From a virus: DNA of 25,345 nucleotides. Below, in pieces: positions 5,928 to 13,780 of the stretch. Each line of letters opens with the position of its first letter. The stretch's first letter is position 1. The translations under genes and the position numbers were made by a program. Location: the IMG/VR virus record IMGVR_UViG_3300021963_000600, positions 1 to 25,345 of that record. The stretch is one strand, 5' to 3'. The notes under the pieces are model-generated. The model was not told the origin of the DNA, did not search any database, and worked only from the letters and a program-made list of their open reading frames with translations.

Positions 5928-6091
5928 TGCAAAGATTCCTTGAAGAACTCCAGGGCCTTGCCTGGACCCTGGCTGGCACTGGACTGGTGTTAATTACCCT
6001 GTCTGGCCAAATCCGCACCTACGGGTTGTGGATTAGCGGCGTAGCCTTGGTGACCCACATTGGGGCCGCTCTTCTCAAATCTGACGACTGA
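5927..6091 (+). CDS. Small membrane protein, holin-like
   Basis: Encodes 54 residues. Two hydrophobic segments, GLAWTLAGTGLVLITLSG (~residues 10-27) and GLWISGVALVTHIGAALL (~33-50), are joined by a short polar turn (QIRTY), with a charged end (KSDD). This hairpin membrane topology suits a small holin or a superinfection-exclusion protein. It begins on TAATG overlapping the secreted-protein gene, so the two are coupled and may act together at the envelope. It stops just before the promoter of the fibre cluster. Confidence 0.75.
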   Translation: MQRFLEELQGLAWTLAGTGLVLITLSGQIRTYGLWISGVALVTHIGAALLKSDD

Positions 6092-6093
6092 AG

Positions 6094-6099
6094 TACAAT
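6094..6099 (+). promoter_or_regulatory. TACAAT -10 element, leaderless-type promoter
   Basis: TACAAT, six bases, then ATG 6106. It starts the tail-fibre/baseplate cluster. Confidence 0.6.
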
Positions 6100-6105
6100 T
6101 ACTGT

Positions 6106-6825
6106 ATGCCACACGAATCCCAGACGGTCAATTATCGGCTCACCAAGGGTCTCCCATGGGAGCGCCTGCTCATCGTCAAAGATAGGCGCACACGCCGTCT
6201 GGTGCGCCCCACCTCAGCCCGTTGCTACATCAAAACAGGAGATTTGACCGTCAAGGAGGTCACGGTTGACCTGACCACCGAAAACGGCATCCTTTTGTCC
6301 TTGACAGGAGAAGAGACCCAAGACCTGCCCACGGGCATGCTCAACTACGATGTGATGGCGGTGATAGCCGATATTGAGCGCCCTGTCGCAAAGGGTACAA
6401 TTGAGGTGTCTGGTCTGGACAACATTACCCCTCTGGAGGACTCGCAAGCCATGGAAATCCGATTCAAGAAGTACACGGATTTCCGCCAGTCCTACACCTG
6501 GAAGGATGACAATGGGGTAACTATCCTGGTCACTGACGCCTTCATGCAAGCCAAGAACACCGCTGGAACCACTGTGCTGGACTTGCGTTGGTACGCCACG
6601 GCCCCTAACGAAGCCACAATTATTGGCCTCAGTCCAGCCAACAAGCGTGGCTACATCGCCCCCAAGACGGGGTACACATTGGAAATACACATTTCTGATA
6701 CCAATAGCATCTCCGCAGGGTCTTATCAATTTGATTTGTTTGTCAAGGACTCCGCTGGAGACTGGTCGTGTATTTCGTCTGGAAGCCTTGTTGTAGAGGC
6801 CGCTATCTCGGCACCACCTGTATGA
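6106..6825 (+). CDS. Baseplate/tail protein with two Ig-like (BppU-type) domains
   Basis: Encodes 239 residues, apparently two similar beta-sandwich halves. Residues 1-110 (NYRLTKGLPWERLLIVKD, then SLTGEETQDLPTG and YDVMAV) and 111-239 (FRQSYTWKDDNGVT, then YTLEIHISDTNSISAGSYQFDLFV) each follow the pattern 'ligand range, then type of polymer, then slope term' seen in N-terminal domains of phage baseplate upper proteins. This is family-level resemblance rather than a firm match. It is the first gene of the fibre cluster and overlaps the next by ATGA, consistent with a connector between baseplate and fibres. Confidence 0.75.
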   Translation: MPHESQTVNYRLTKGLPWERLLIVKDRRTRRLVRPTSARCYIKTGDLTVKEVTVDLTTENGILLSLTGEETQDLPTGMLNYDVMAVIADIERPVAKGTIEVSGLDNITPLEDSQAMEIRFKKYTDFRQSYTWKDDNGVTILVTDAFMQAKNTAGTTVLDLRWYATAPNEATIIGLSPANKRGYIAPKTGYTLEIHISDTNSISAGSYQFDLFVKDSAGDWSCISSGSLVVEAAISAPPV

Positions 6826-7226
6826 GCACCGTAATCGTCACCAAAAAACCCTATAAAACCGTTGTAGTAACTGATACGAAAACGGACACCGTTGAGGTCC
6901 ATGACCCAGGTGTTGCAGGTCCCCCCAACACGCTGTCCGTAGGGAGCGTTACATCCACCTCATCTGGTGTTCCTCAGGTGACCATTACAGGGACCGCCCC
7001 TGCGCAAACCCTTAATTTTGTGATTCCAGTGGGGGGTGTGTACACACACAACCAACTGTCGTCCGCATCTACCTGGACTATCACCCATAATCTGGGGTTT
7101 TTCCCGTCGGTTACAGTGATAGACAGCGGAAACAACACGGTCATCGGTAATGTAACATATATATCGGAAAACCAACTTTCTGTGTCGTTCAATGCCACTT
7201 TTGGTGGCAAAGCCTATTTATCGTGA
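6822..7226 (+). CDS. Tail fibre protein with C-terminal THNLG-type domain
   Basis: Encodes 134 residues from ATG 6822, which overlaps the previous stop; a longer frame from 6768 lies inside the upstream gene and is rejected. Residues 1-35 are strand-rich (VTVIVTKKP-like). A Gly/Pro stretch GVAGPPN follows. The last ~65 residues hold STWTITHNLGFFPSVTVID and NQLSVSFNATFGGKAYL, a widespread beta-rich tip domain of phage fibre and baseplate proteins. It is followed seven bases later by the large fibre gene. Confidence 0.82.
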   Translation: MSTVIVTKKPYKTVVVTDTKTDTVEVHDPGVAGPPNTLSVGSVTSTSSGVPQVTITGTAPAQTLNFVIPVGGVYTHNQLSSASTWTITHNLGFFPSVTVIDSGNNTVIGNVTYISENQLSVSFNATFGGKAYLS

Positions 7227-7232
7227 GGAATC

Positions 7233-8483
7233 ATGGCAAAGTTTCTAGTTAATATTGATGCCAGTGGCAATGAGGTTCAAAACTTTGCCATTCAAAATGC
7301 CACCACTCCTCCTACACCTGTTGCCACCAAAGAGGGTGGTATCTACTACGACAGCACCGCTGGTCAAAAGGTCCTCAAGTACTACGACGGCACTGCGTGG
7401 CAGACAATTACCTCTGGCGCTTCGGGGACATTCCAACCCTATGATGCCGACCTGTCGGCTATTGCGGCCCTTACGGGAACAGGGATTCTGACCAGAACAG
7501 GCGCCAACACCTGGTCACTTGACACCAACACCTATCTCACTTCTGCCACTGGTGTGGTGTCGGTAAATGGTTCGTCTGGTGTCATCACTGGTATTGCCGT
7601 CACTGGCACTGGTCTCAGCCAGTTTGCCGCCACATCGTCCGCTGACCTGGCAGGGGTCCTGTCCGACGAGACTGGTTATTCCTCTGGTGCAAAAGCAGTA
7701 TTCAGCATTTCGCCAGCAATTTCCACGAGCATCACGACTGCCAGCACCTCGTTTGACCTGCTGAACACCACTGCCACGACCATCAACTTCGGTGGTGCGG
7801 CTACATCTCTCAGCATCGGTAATGCCTCGGGCACGGTGACTATCGCTGGTGACCTGGTGGTCAACGGCACCACAACCACTATTTCCAGCACGACCATCAC
7901 GGTGGACGACAAGAACCTGGAACTGGGTGCTGTGGCCACCCCGACTAACACCACCGCCAACGGTGGTGGTATTACCCTCCTGGCAGGTGTGGACGGGGAT
8001 AAGACCTGGAACTGGGTCTCCAGCACCTCGTCGTGGACCTCGTCCGAGCACATTGACCTGGCGGCTGGAAAGGTCATCAAAGTTGCTGGTACTCAGGTCC
8101 TGTCGTCCACGCAGTACACGGGTAATGCCGCTACCGCCACCACGGCAACAAATGTGGCTGGTGGTCTGGCTGGCTCACTGGTGTACCAAAGCGCCCTGGA
8201 CACCACGACCACGCTCGGTATTGGTACATCTGGTTATGTGCTCACATCCAGTGGTACCGCACCACAGTGGACCAAGAAGAAGCACTCAGAGACACTGTCT
8301 ACCTCCAGCACCTCGTACTCAATTACCCACGGTCTGGGTACCGCAGATGTCGTGGTGGCGGTGTACACGGTTGCCACTGGCGAGGTGGTCTACGCTGATG
8401 TGGTCAACACAAGCACCACAACCACGCTGACCTTTGCTTCGGCACCAAGCGCCAACGCCTACCGAGTCGTCATCCTGGCCTGA
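7233..8483 (+). CDS. Long tail fibre protein
   Basis: Encodes 416 residues dominated by Thr, Ser, Gly and Val in alternating strands, typical of beta-helical trimeric fibres. Residues ~35-60 hold the module GGIYYDSTAGQ...YYDGTAWQ, also seen in four later genes. Around 205-235 lies DLVVNGTTTTISSTT then VTVDDKNLELG-like sequence (here TVDDKNLELG), a signature I know from many T4-like and cyanophage fibres. The C-terminal ~65 residues hold SYSITHGLG and end in YRVVILA, related to the tip domain of the preceding protein. GAGGA lies four bases before the ATG. It probably mediates host attachment. Confidence 0.85.
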   Translation: MAKFLVNIDASGNEVQNFAIQNATTPPTPVATKEGGIYYDSTAGQKVLKYYDGTAWQTITSGASGTFQPYDADLSAIAALTGTGILTRTGANTWSLDTNTYLTSATGVVSVNGSSGVITGIAVTGTGLSQFAATSSADLAGVLSDETGYSSGAKAVFSISPAISTSITTASTSFDLLNTTATTINFGGAATSLSIGNASGTVTIAGDLVVNGTTTTISSTTITVDDKNLELGAVATPTNTTANGGGITLLAGVDGDKTWNWVSSTSSWTSSEHIDLAAGKVIKVAGTQVLSSTQYTGNAATATTATNVAGGLAGSLVYQSALDTTTTLGIGTSGYVLTSSGTAPQWTKKKHSETLSTSSTSYSITHGLGTADVVVAVYTVATGEVVYADVVNTSTTTTLTFASAPSANAYRVVILA

Positions 8484-8503
8484 CACGGGGGCTAGTCCTC
8501 CAG

Positions 8504-8509
8504 TAAAGT
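8504..8509 (+). promoter_or_regulatory. TAAAGT -10 element, leaderless-type promoter
   Basis: TAAAGT, six bases, then ATG 8516. It lies in the 32-base gap after the long fibre gene. Confidence 0.5.
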
Positions 8510-8515
8510 AGAACC

Positions 8516-8827
8516 ATGGCTGATTTTCTCAAGTCCCTCAAAGTCAAAGGCGTTGAGATTGACACGGCTGGTGCGTCAAACGGTCAAGTGTTCCAGTACA
8601 ACGGAACCAAGTTCTTACCAGCAAATGCCGCTGGTGGAGCAACCATTTCTGACACCCCACCGTCCAGCCCGTCTGCTGGTCAGATTTGGTTTGAGTCCGA
8701 CACTGGAAAGACTTTCGTGTACTATGACTCTTTCTGGATTGAGATTGGTGGAGGTGGAGGTAGCAACTCCAACCCCATGAACGACAGCAAATTCACCGCT
8801 ATTATCACAATGGACATTGGAGTATAA
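8516..8827 (+). CDS. Short tail fibre-associated protein
   Basis: Encodes 103 residues. It opens with a strand segment (LKVKGVEIDTAG), then NGQVFQYNGTKF, then a Pro/Ser linker (TPPSSPSAG) and the shared fibre module QIWFESDTGKTFVYYDSFWIEI, followed by a GGGGGS hinge. These parts make a minimal version of the modules in the flanking fibre genes. It may be a collar, chaperone or short fibre; the sequence cannot decide. It stops on TAAATG, overlapping the next start. Confidence 0.75.
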   Translation: MADFLKSLKVKGVEIDTAGASNGQVFQYNGTKFLPANAAGGATISDTPPSSPSAGQIWFESDTGKTFVYYDSFWIEIGGGGGSNSNPMNDSKFTAIITMDIGV

Positions 8828-9163
8828 ATGGCTACTGGAGACAGAACAGAAAAGCGCCTAGTTGGACCTGTTGCTCTGACCACATCCAATGCGACCGTGG
8901 GTTCTGCCGTTGGTGCAAGCAGGCAATGGACACTAAAGCAGGTAATCTTGACCAACACCAATGGTGTGGAGGCACTCGTCTATCTTGCTATTGGGACAGC
9001 GGCCACCGCATCTAACAGGGTGTTATCGGCTCTTCCGATTGCGTCGTCTGATTCAATTGTGTGGGACACCGCCCTTGTGCTAGATGCCACTGAACAGTTG
9101 TACGGGTATTGTGACAGGACTGGTGTCAACATCACTGTTGTTGGCTGGGAAAAAGAACTGTAA
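8828..9163 (+). CDS. Tail fibre/tip protein of unknown fold
   Basis: Encodes 111 residues with no membrane segments and an alternating-strand pattern: VALTTSNATV, QWTLKQVILTNTNG, ALVYLAIGT, SIVWDTALVLDATEQLYGYC, GVNITVVGWE. This looks like a single beta-sandwich, often found as a decoration or tip domain. It starts immediately at the previous stop and shares one base with the following gene (TAATG), so it belongs to the fibre operon. No specific family is recognised. Confidence 0.72.
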   Translation: MATGDRTEKRLVGPVALTTSNATVGSAVGASRQWTLKQVILTNTNGVEALVYLAIGTAATASNRVLSALPIASSDSIVWDTALVLDATEQLYGYCDRTGVNITVVGWEKEL

Positions 9164-9696
9164 TGGGTATCTCCGCTGGTCTGGGCACTGATGCGTTGCT
9201 TCCTGGTTTGGTGCTGGTTGCCAGCAAAACTTTTACAACCACTTCGTCTGCTCAGCAGATAGACAACTGTTTCACTTCCCAATATGACAATTATCGGGTT
9301 ATATATAGCGGCCTCGGGTCCACGACCAGCAACGATTTTGTATACTGCCGCATGGTGAACGGCACCACAGCGGACACTGTTGCCAACTATTATGTCTGTG
9401 GTTATAACACATCCACTGGTGCCGCCGTTGCAACAACTTGGCTTGCGGCGCAAACGCAGATGCGGGTTGGCTGGATTGGGAATAACTATTCCGAGTTTGT
9501 AGCAGATTTTATTGCCCCGCAGTTAGCACAAAGAACTGTGGTCAATTCTCAGTCAACATCTAGTTCAGATGTTGATTTTCTTGTTGGCACATATGGTGAT
9601 TTGGTCAATAACAACACACAGTATGAGGGCCTGTATCTGTATCCTGGTTCTGGAACTTGGTCAGGCACTATTCGTGTGTACGGGTACAGGAACTAA
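9163..9696 (+). CDS. Tail fibre tip protein, YGYRN-type
   Basis: Encodes 177 residues. After a short lead (GISAGLGTDALLPGLVLVASK) comes a beta-rich domain that opens FTSQYDNYRVIYSGL and closes TWSGTIRVYGYRN at the C-terminus. The same opening and closing occur in the gene at 10295 (FSSEFDAYRIILSGG ... GTIRVYGYRN), so the two share one receptor-binding-type domain on different N-termini. It starts on TAATG and is followed two bases later by the next fibre gene. Confidence 0.8.
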   Translation: MGISAGLGTDALLPGLVLVASKTFTTTSSAQQIDNCFTSQYDNYRVIYSGLGSTTSNDFVYCRMVNGTTADTVANYYVCGYNTSTGAAVATTWLAAQTQMRVGWIGNNYSEFVADFIAPQLAQRTVVNSQSTSSSDVDFLVGTYGDLVNNNTQYEGLYLYPGSGTWSGTIRVYGYRN

Positions 9697-9698
9697 AC

Positions 9699-10295
9699 AT
9701 GAGTTTGTCCAATTACATTCCGTCGTCAAGACTCATCCAGCCTGGTGTTTGCACTAGTATGACTCGTCCTGCTTCCCCGTTTGAGGGGCAGTGCATCTAC
9801 GAAACCGACACCGACATGATGGCTATTTGGAACGGCACAGCATGGCGGTACATCACCGCAACCACCCCGACGCAAGGAACCGTGTTGCAGGTCGTCAATG
9901 CCACATATTCAACACAACTCGGTTCGTCATCGTCAACACCAGCAGACACAGGTTTGACAGCGACCATCACACCCAAGTCGTCTTCCAGCAAGATTCTTGT
10001 CAATGTGTGCCAAAACGGATGTTACAAAAACAACCTGAATGCAGAAAACCGTATGGGTCTTCGTCTTCTTAGGGACTCAACAGTGTTGTCCAACTTTTCA
10101 GGTGGTTTGTTTCTTTACACGGGTACAGCAATCAACATGGGGGCCGCGATTTCCACAACATATCTTGATTCTCCGACAACGACTTCTGCTGTGACATACA
10201 AGACTCAGTATTGGAATCCGAACAACACGAACGGGGTCAATGTCCAAACGGATAGTGCGTTGTCAATGATTACTTTGATGGAGTTGGCGGGATAA
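9699..10295 (+). CDS. Tail fibre tip protein, PGVCTS-type N-terminus
   Basis: Encodes 198 residues from ATG 9699; a longer frame from 9657 overlaps the previous gene and is rejected. Residues ~14-48 form the module QPGVCTSMTRPASPFEGQ...YETDT...NGTAW, shared with the next gene. The remainder (TGLTATITPKSSSSKILVNV, then an Asn-rich region and ALSMITLMELAG) is a different beta-rich domain often seen in phage and cyanophage tip proteins. The combination of a shared attachment module with an exchangeable tip fits a receptor-binding protein. It ends on TAATG. Confidence 0.8.
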   Translation: MSLSNYIPSSRLIQPGVCTSMTRPASPFEGQCIYETDTDMMAIWNGTAWRYITATTPTQGTVLQVVNATYSTQLGSSSSTPADTGLTATITPKSSSSKILVNVCQNGCYKNNLNAENRMGLRLLRDSTVLSNFSGGLFLYTGTAINMGAAISTTYLDSPTTTSAVTYKTQYWNPNNTNGVNVQTDSALSMITLMELAG

Positions 10296-10945
10296 TGCCT
10301 ATCTCATCTAACGCAACAGGTCTTCGCCCAGGTGTCTGTACCTCCACCACACGGCCAACAGCACCCTTCAACGGTCAAGTTATCTATGAGACTGACACAA
10401 AACAGACTCTTGTGTACAACGGTTCCACATGGGTCATGCTGACCGATGCCGACACCCCACCAGGAATGGTGCTGATAAAGACGCAAGAGGTCGGGTCAGG
10501 TGTTTCAAGCGTGACCGTGACGGGTGCGTTCAGTAGCGAGTTTGATGCGTACAGAATAATTCTTTCGGGTGGTGCCTCAAATTCGGGCGATTACGGTATA
10601 AATATGTATCTTGGTAGTACAAGAACTGGCTACTACTACACAGGCACTTACCTGACTTACGGAAACTCACCGTCTTGGATTGGTTCGGCAAACGCCGCAG
10701 AATATGGTGCGGCAGGTATTGCATCCATCAACACCCTTCATGCTGACATTTTTGTAAACGGTCCTTATCTTGCAAAAAACACCTTCTTCCAAAACACCTA
10801 CATCTATAATCACCCTGCTGGTGGTCGTGCAGATATGGCAGGGTATTTGGCTAACAGCACCCAGTACACAGATTTCACGCTATTTTGCGGAACAACTATT
10901 ACAGGAGGAACCATCCGTGTCTATGGATACAGAAACACCATCTGA
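10295..10945 (+). CDS. Tail fibre tip protein combining two shared modules
   Basis: Encodes 216 residues. The N-terminal ~48 residues (RPGVCTSTTRPTAPFNGQ, then YETDT and YNGSTWVML) match the N-terminus of the gene at 9699. The C-terminal ~140 residues (FSSEFDAYRIILSGG to GTIRVYGYRNTI) match the gene at 9163. It is therefore a chimera of its two upstream neighbours and direct evidence of module shuffling. It overlaps the next small gene by 23 bases. Confidence 0.82.
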   Translation: MPISSNATGLRPGVCTSTTRPTAPFNGQVIYETDTKQTLVYNGSTWVMLTDADTPPGMVLIKTQEVGSGVSSVTVTGAFSSEFDAYRIILSGGASNSGDYGINMYLGSTRTGYYYTGTYLTYGNSPSWIGSANAAEYGAAGIASINTLHADIFVNGPYLAKNTFFQNTYIYNHPAGGRADMAGYLANSTQYTDFTLFCGTTITGGTIRVYGYRNTI

Positions 10946-11063
10946 CGACCGACCCAACATCCAGATTGACGACCTGGTGCGCCCCATGACCGACGAGGAA
11001 TACGCCGAATGGCTCGCCCGACCCGCACCAGAACCATTTCCAGGTATGACTAATGGCGATTGA
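10923..11063 (+). CDS. Small acidic tail-associated protein
   Basis: Encodes 46 residues from ATG 10923, near the 3' end of the preceding fibre gene; a longer frame from 10770 is a shadow of that gene. The core VRPMTDEEYAEWLARP is a helix pattern often seen at the end of tail-fibre assembly or linker proteins in phages. The protein is acidic, Pro-rich and lacks any domain. It overlaps the next gene by 11 bases. A role as assembly helper for the fibres is inferred from position only. Confidence 0.6.
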   Translation: MDTETPSDDRPNIQIDDLVRPMTDEEYAEWLARPAPEPFPGMTNGD

Positions 11064-11679
11064 TTTCCCCAACTCCCCTACGACTAACCAGGTGTACACC
11101 GCCAATGGTCGTACTTGGATTTATGACGGTGAGAAGTGGGGTCTGCAAAGCGTGTCCAACAGCGTGGTTCTGGACGGTTTGTCGGATGTGACAACGCCCA
11201 GTCCCACATCAGGAGATTTCCTCAAGTGGAACGGCTCTGCGTGGGTTAACGACCCTATTGACTTGGGAACCGACACCGCTGGTAACTATGTGGCATCTCT
11301 CGTGGCAGGCACAGGTATTACTCTGACCAATAACTCTGGTGAAGGCGCTACTCCCACAGTGGCCGTGACAGGGGTGACCGCAAATGCTCAAACCGCCTCG
11401 TACACCCTGGCCTTGACCGACAACCAAAAAATGGTGGAGATGAATGTTGGCTCCGCCAATACCGTAACCATTCCGTTGAACTCCTCTGTGTCCTTTCCTA
11501 CGGGCGCAACCATTGACATCCTGCAAACGGGTGCTGGTAAGACTCAAATCGTAGGGACAGGGGGTGTCACGGTGAACACCGCCAACGGAGCGTACCTCAG
11601 GGCACAGTGGTCTGTGGCCACGGTTGTCAAGAGGGCAACAGACACATGGGTCCTCTTCGGTGACACCTCCACGACATGA
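11053..11679 (+). CDS. Tail fibre protein, MAIDFPNSPT-type
   Basis: Encodes 208 residues. The N-terminus (MAIDFPNSPTTNQVYTANG, then TWIYDGEKW) is a common opening of phage fibre proteins and a variant of the module found in the four preceding genes. A segment LDGLSDVTTPSPTSGDFLKW follows, then GTGITLTNNSGEG and a C-terminal beta domain (KMVEMNVGSANTVTIPL, then VATVVKRATDTWVLFG) that recurs in bacterial and phage tip proteins. It overlaps both neighbours (11 and 4 bases), so it is tightly coupled. Confidence 0.83.
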   Translation: MAIDFPNSPTTNQVYTANGRTWIYDGEKWGLQSVSNSVVLDGLSDVTTPSPTSGDFLKWNGSAWVNDPIDLGTDTAGNYVASLVAGTGITLTNNSGEGATPTVAVTGVTANAQTASYTLALTDNQKMVEMNVGSANTVTIPLNSSVSFPTGATIDILQTGAGKTQIVGTGGVTVNTANGAYLRAQWSVATVVKRATDTWVLFGDTSTT

Positions 11680-12692
11680 GGCTGAACGGAATCGTTGCGG
11701 CATCTGGTAAATTCACTGCCATAGCCCCCTCAGTGACGATTAACGCCGTCACAAACTTTAACCAGGACAGGGCGACCTTCAACGCCACGGTGAATCCCAA
11801 CGGGGCCACCACCAGCGTCAAGTTCCAGTACAGCACCAACGGCTCGTCATGGACTGACGGAAGCACCATTACTGGACTCACAGGTGGTAGCCAATCGGTT
11901 TATTCCAACCAGACTTCATTGTCTGTCGGCACCTTTTACTATGTCCGTGCTGTGGGCACTAACTCCGCTGGTTCCACTACTTCAGGTAACACCACTTTTA
12001 CTACTTGGTCGCTACAGACACTGGACAAGACCTCTGGAACTTTCACCTTCTATGTCCCGACCATTACGCCGACTGGCGGTAGCACCATAACACCTACTAT
12101 TTACTATGTCATGATGTTTGGAGGAGGGGGCGGAGGCTCAGATGGAGGCGGTGGTGGGGGTTCGTACTACCAAGTCAGTTCACTCACCGTGGGTGGCAAC
12201 GGCGGGGTGTATGTACAGGTTGGCGGAGGCGGACTCAACACGGGCGCAGGAGGGACCTCGTATTTACACGGATGGAATGGTGGTTCTTTGTCCACTGGAA
12301 ACTTGACCGTTGCTGGTGGGGGTGGCGGAGTGTTTTCGGTGGACGGAAGGACGGGTTATTCAGGAAACGGCAACCCTGGAGGTATCAGTCGTTTTAGCAA
12401 CGACAAAAATGGGACACGATACGGCTCAGGAGGTGGGGGTGGCGCAGGGGGCTGGGGCAACGACGGATATGCAGACGGAAATGTCGGATACGGTGGCAGT
12501 GGTGGTGCGGCAGTAACCCTGTCACAAGGAGGGGTAAGCAGAACAGGTGGTGCAGGAGGAGGAGGCACGGGTTCCCACGGGTGGGGCAGTACCCCCTCTT
12601 CCAGTTACGGCACTGGAGGCAGTGGTTACAATGTGTACGGCGGGGCTGGCATGGTGTACTTTAGGTACTACGCCGCAAGTGCATTGGCATAG
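11676..12692 (+). CDS. Glycine-rich tail adhesin with Fn3-like N-terminal domain
   Basis: Encodes 338 residues. Residues ~18-110 form an Fn3-like beta-sandwich (VNPNGATTSVKFQYSTNGSSW, then YYVRAVGTNSAG). Residues ~140-325 are extremely Gly-rich, with runs such as GGGGGGSDGGGGGG and GSGGGGGAGGWG spaced by aromatic- and Asn-containing loops. It ends GGAGMVYFRYY. This composition matches the polyglycine-sandwich adhesins known from T-even-type fibre tips, whose loops bind receptors, though actinophage versions are less well known to me. It is the last gene of the fibre cluster and starts on ATGA. Confidence 0.82.
   Translation: MRLNGIVAASGKFTAIAPSVTINAVTNFNQDRATFNATVNPNGATTSVKFQYSTNGSSWTDGSTITGLTGGSQSVYSNQTSLSVGTFYYVRAVGTNSAGSTTSGNTTFTTWSLQTLDKTSGTFTFYVPTITPTGGSTITPTIYYVMMFGGGGGGSDGGGGGGSYYQVSSLTVGGNGGVYVQVGGGGLNTGAGGTSYLHGWNGGSLSTGNLTVAGGGGGVFSVDGRTGYSGNGNPGGISRFSNDKNGTRYGSGGGGGAGGWGNDGYADGNVGYGGSGGAAVTLSQGGVSRTGGAGGGGTGSHGWGSTPSSSYGTGGSGYNVYGGAGMVYFRYYAASALA
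12115..12660 (+). repeat. Glycine-codon-rich imperfect repeat region
   Basis: Many GGN runs encode poly-Gly strands separated by short variable loops. The repeats are degenerate in DNA and conserved in protein, so they are a structural repeat and not a CRISPR or microsatellite. Confidence 0.8.
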
Positions 12693-12695
12693 GTT
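12690..12695 (+). promoter_or_regulatory. TAGGTT -10 element, leaderless-type promoter
   Basis: TAGGTT overlaps the upstream TAG stop and is followed by five bases and ATG 12701. Confidence 0.42.
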
Positions 12696-12700
12696 CTAAA

Positions 12701-13780
12701 ATGATTAACGATTTAGTTTCTACATACAAATGCTTTTACCTTTTGGGCAAACTGTCCTCAACAGGCAACTATTCAGTGAGTTCTATTGCTCCTGAAGGAA
12801 ACGACCCCGTTGATTTTGTTGATGTGGTTGAAGAGGGCGGGGCCCTCTTGGCCGTGTGGAAAGACCCTATTCAATTCCTGTCGTACCAGAATGTCGTAGT
12901 ATCTGATGGTCTTAGTGAACAAATAGTCAACCTCTCGTACATTGAGAGGGCAATTGACATTTATGACAGGCCACCGTCCTCGGACATCGGTACTTTTCTG
13001 TTTATGAAGTCAGCCCCTATTCCATCGCAAGATTGGCGGTGCGACCAGGGAAAGTACGGTGGCATGCTTTTCAATGTTCCAACCATCCCATATGGGGAGG
13101 CCGCAGAAATTAGGCACTACGAGGTGCTGTTGCCATTCAACGGATGCGCTCAGATTGCCTACAGCGAGGGGAAAACTCGCCAACCATTGTCGGATTACCT
13201 AGTGGACGGTGACGAGGTGCCGTCAACCACCAGGACCCTGGCAGAACTGCTCAGGCTGGTGTATGAGTGGTCAGAGGTTCATGATGACCCGTTTAACAAC
13301 ACAGACGAGGTGTCGCAAAGAGCGCACGACTTTGTTCAGTTTTTGGGCTTAACAGAAACCGAAGTGTCATTGCTTGAGGCCCAGACCCCAATGCAAGTCA
13401 GTAACTACTTGACAGGAAGCCTCAATGCACGGCAGAGGCCAGGGGAAACATCCCCTACTAGCGATGATTTCATGAAGTTACTATTCAAGAGGATGGCATG
13501 TTCGTCTCTTAGCGCACTGGTTCAACTTCACAGCCTGCCGTGGGACACGGAGGAATTGGTGTCCCTTGAGCGTCAGCAGTTGCTTGATGGGATTACCCGT
13601 TTCAAAAACTTCTACTTGATTGATGAGTCTGTGAATCTTCTTGATGAAGGAACCTGGCAGTCAGCAATTGAGTCGTCCAGGTTCGGCATTTCCGCCGAAT
13701 CGTTCATGTCAAACCAACTTCGCACTTTCAAGAACAAAAACACAGTTCTTGATTTAGTGCTGTCAGGAAAGTTTGGCTGA
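12701..13780 (+). CDS. Large soluble protein of unknown function, tail region
   Basis: Encodes 359 residues and no family is recognised. The N-terminal ~85 residues are mixed (YKCFYLLGKLSSTG, ALLAVWKDPIQFLSY). The middle (~95-160) is beta-rich (GTFLFMKSAPIP). From ~165 on it is helical and acidic (RTLAELLRLVYEWSEVHDD, MKLLFKRMACSSLSALVQL). No signal peptide or transmembrane segment is seen. Its position between the adhesin and the OB-fold baseplate gene, coupled to the latter by TGATG, suggests a baseplate or tail component. Confidence 0.78.
   Translation: MINDLVSTYKCFYLLGKLSSTGNYSVSSIAPEGNDPVDFVDVVEEGGALLAVWKDPIQFLSYQNVVVSDGLSEQIVNLSYIERAIDIYDRPPSSDIGTFLFMKSAPIPSQDWRCDQGKYGGMLFNVPTIPYGEAAEIRHYEVLLPFNGCAQIAYSEGKTRQPLSDYLVDGDEVPSTTRTLAELLRLVYEWSEVHDDPFNNTDEVSQRAHDFVQFLGLTETEVSLLEAQTPMQVSNYLTGSLNARQRPGETSPTSDDFMKLLFKRMACSSLSALVQLHSLPWDTEELVSLERQQLLDGITRFKNFYLIDESVNLLDEGTWQSAIESSRFGISAESFMSNQLRTFKNKNTVLDLVLSGKFG

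Noticed and set aside
10770-10922. Upstream extension of the 46-residue gene.
   Set aside because: It is a shadow of the 3' end of the fibre gene at 10295; ATG 10923 gives a compact protein in the normal overlap style.
12115-12660. Repetitive DNA that could be taken for a CRISPR array or tandem repeat.
   Set aside because: There are no regular spacers or identical repeats; the repetition is Gly codons within the adhesin frame.
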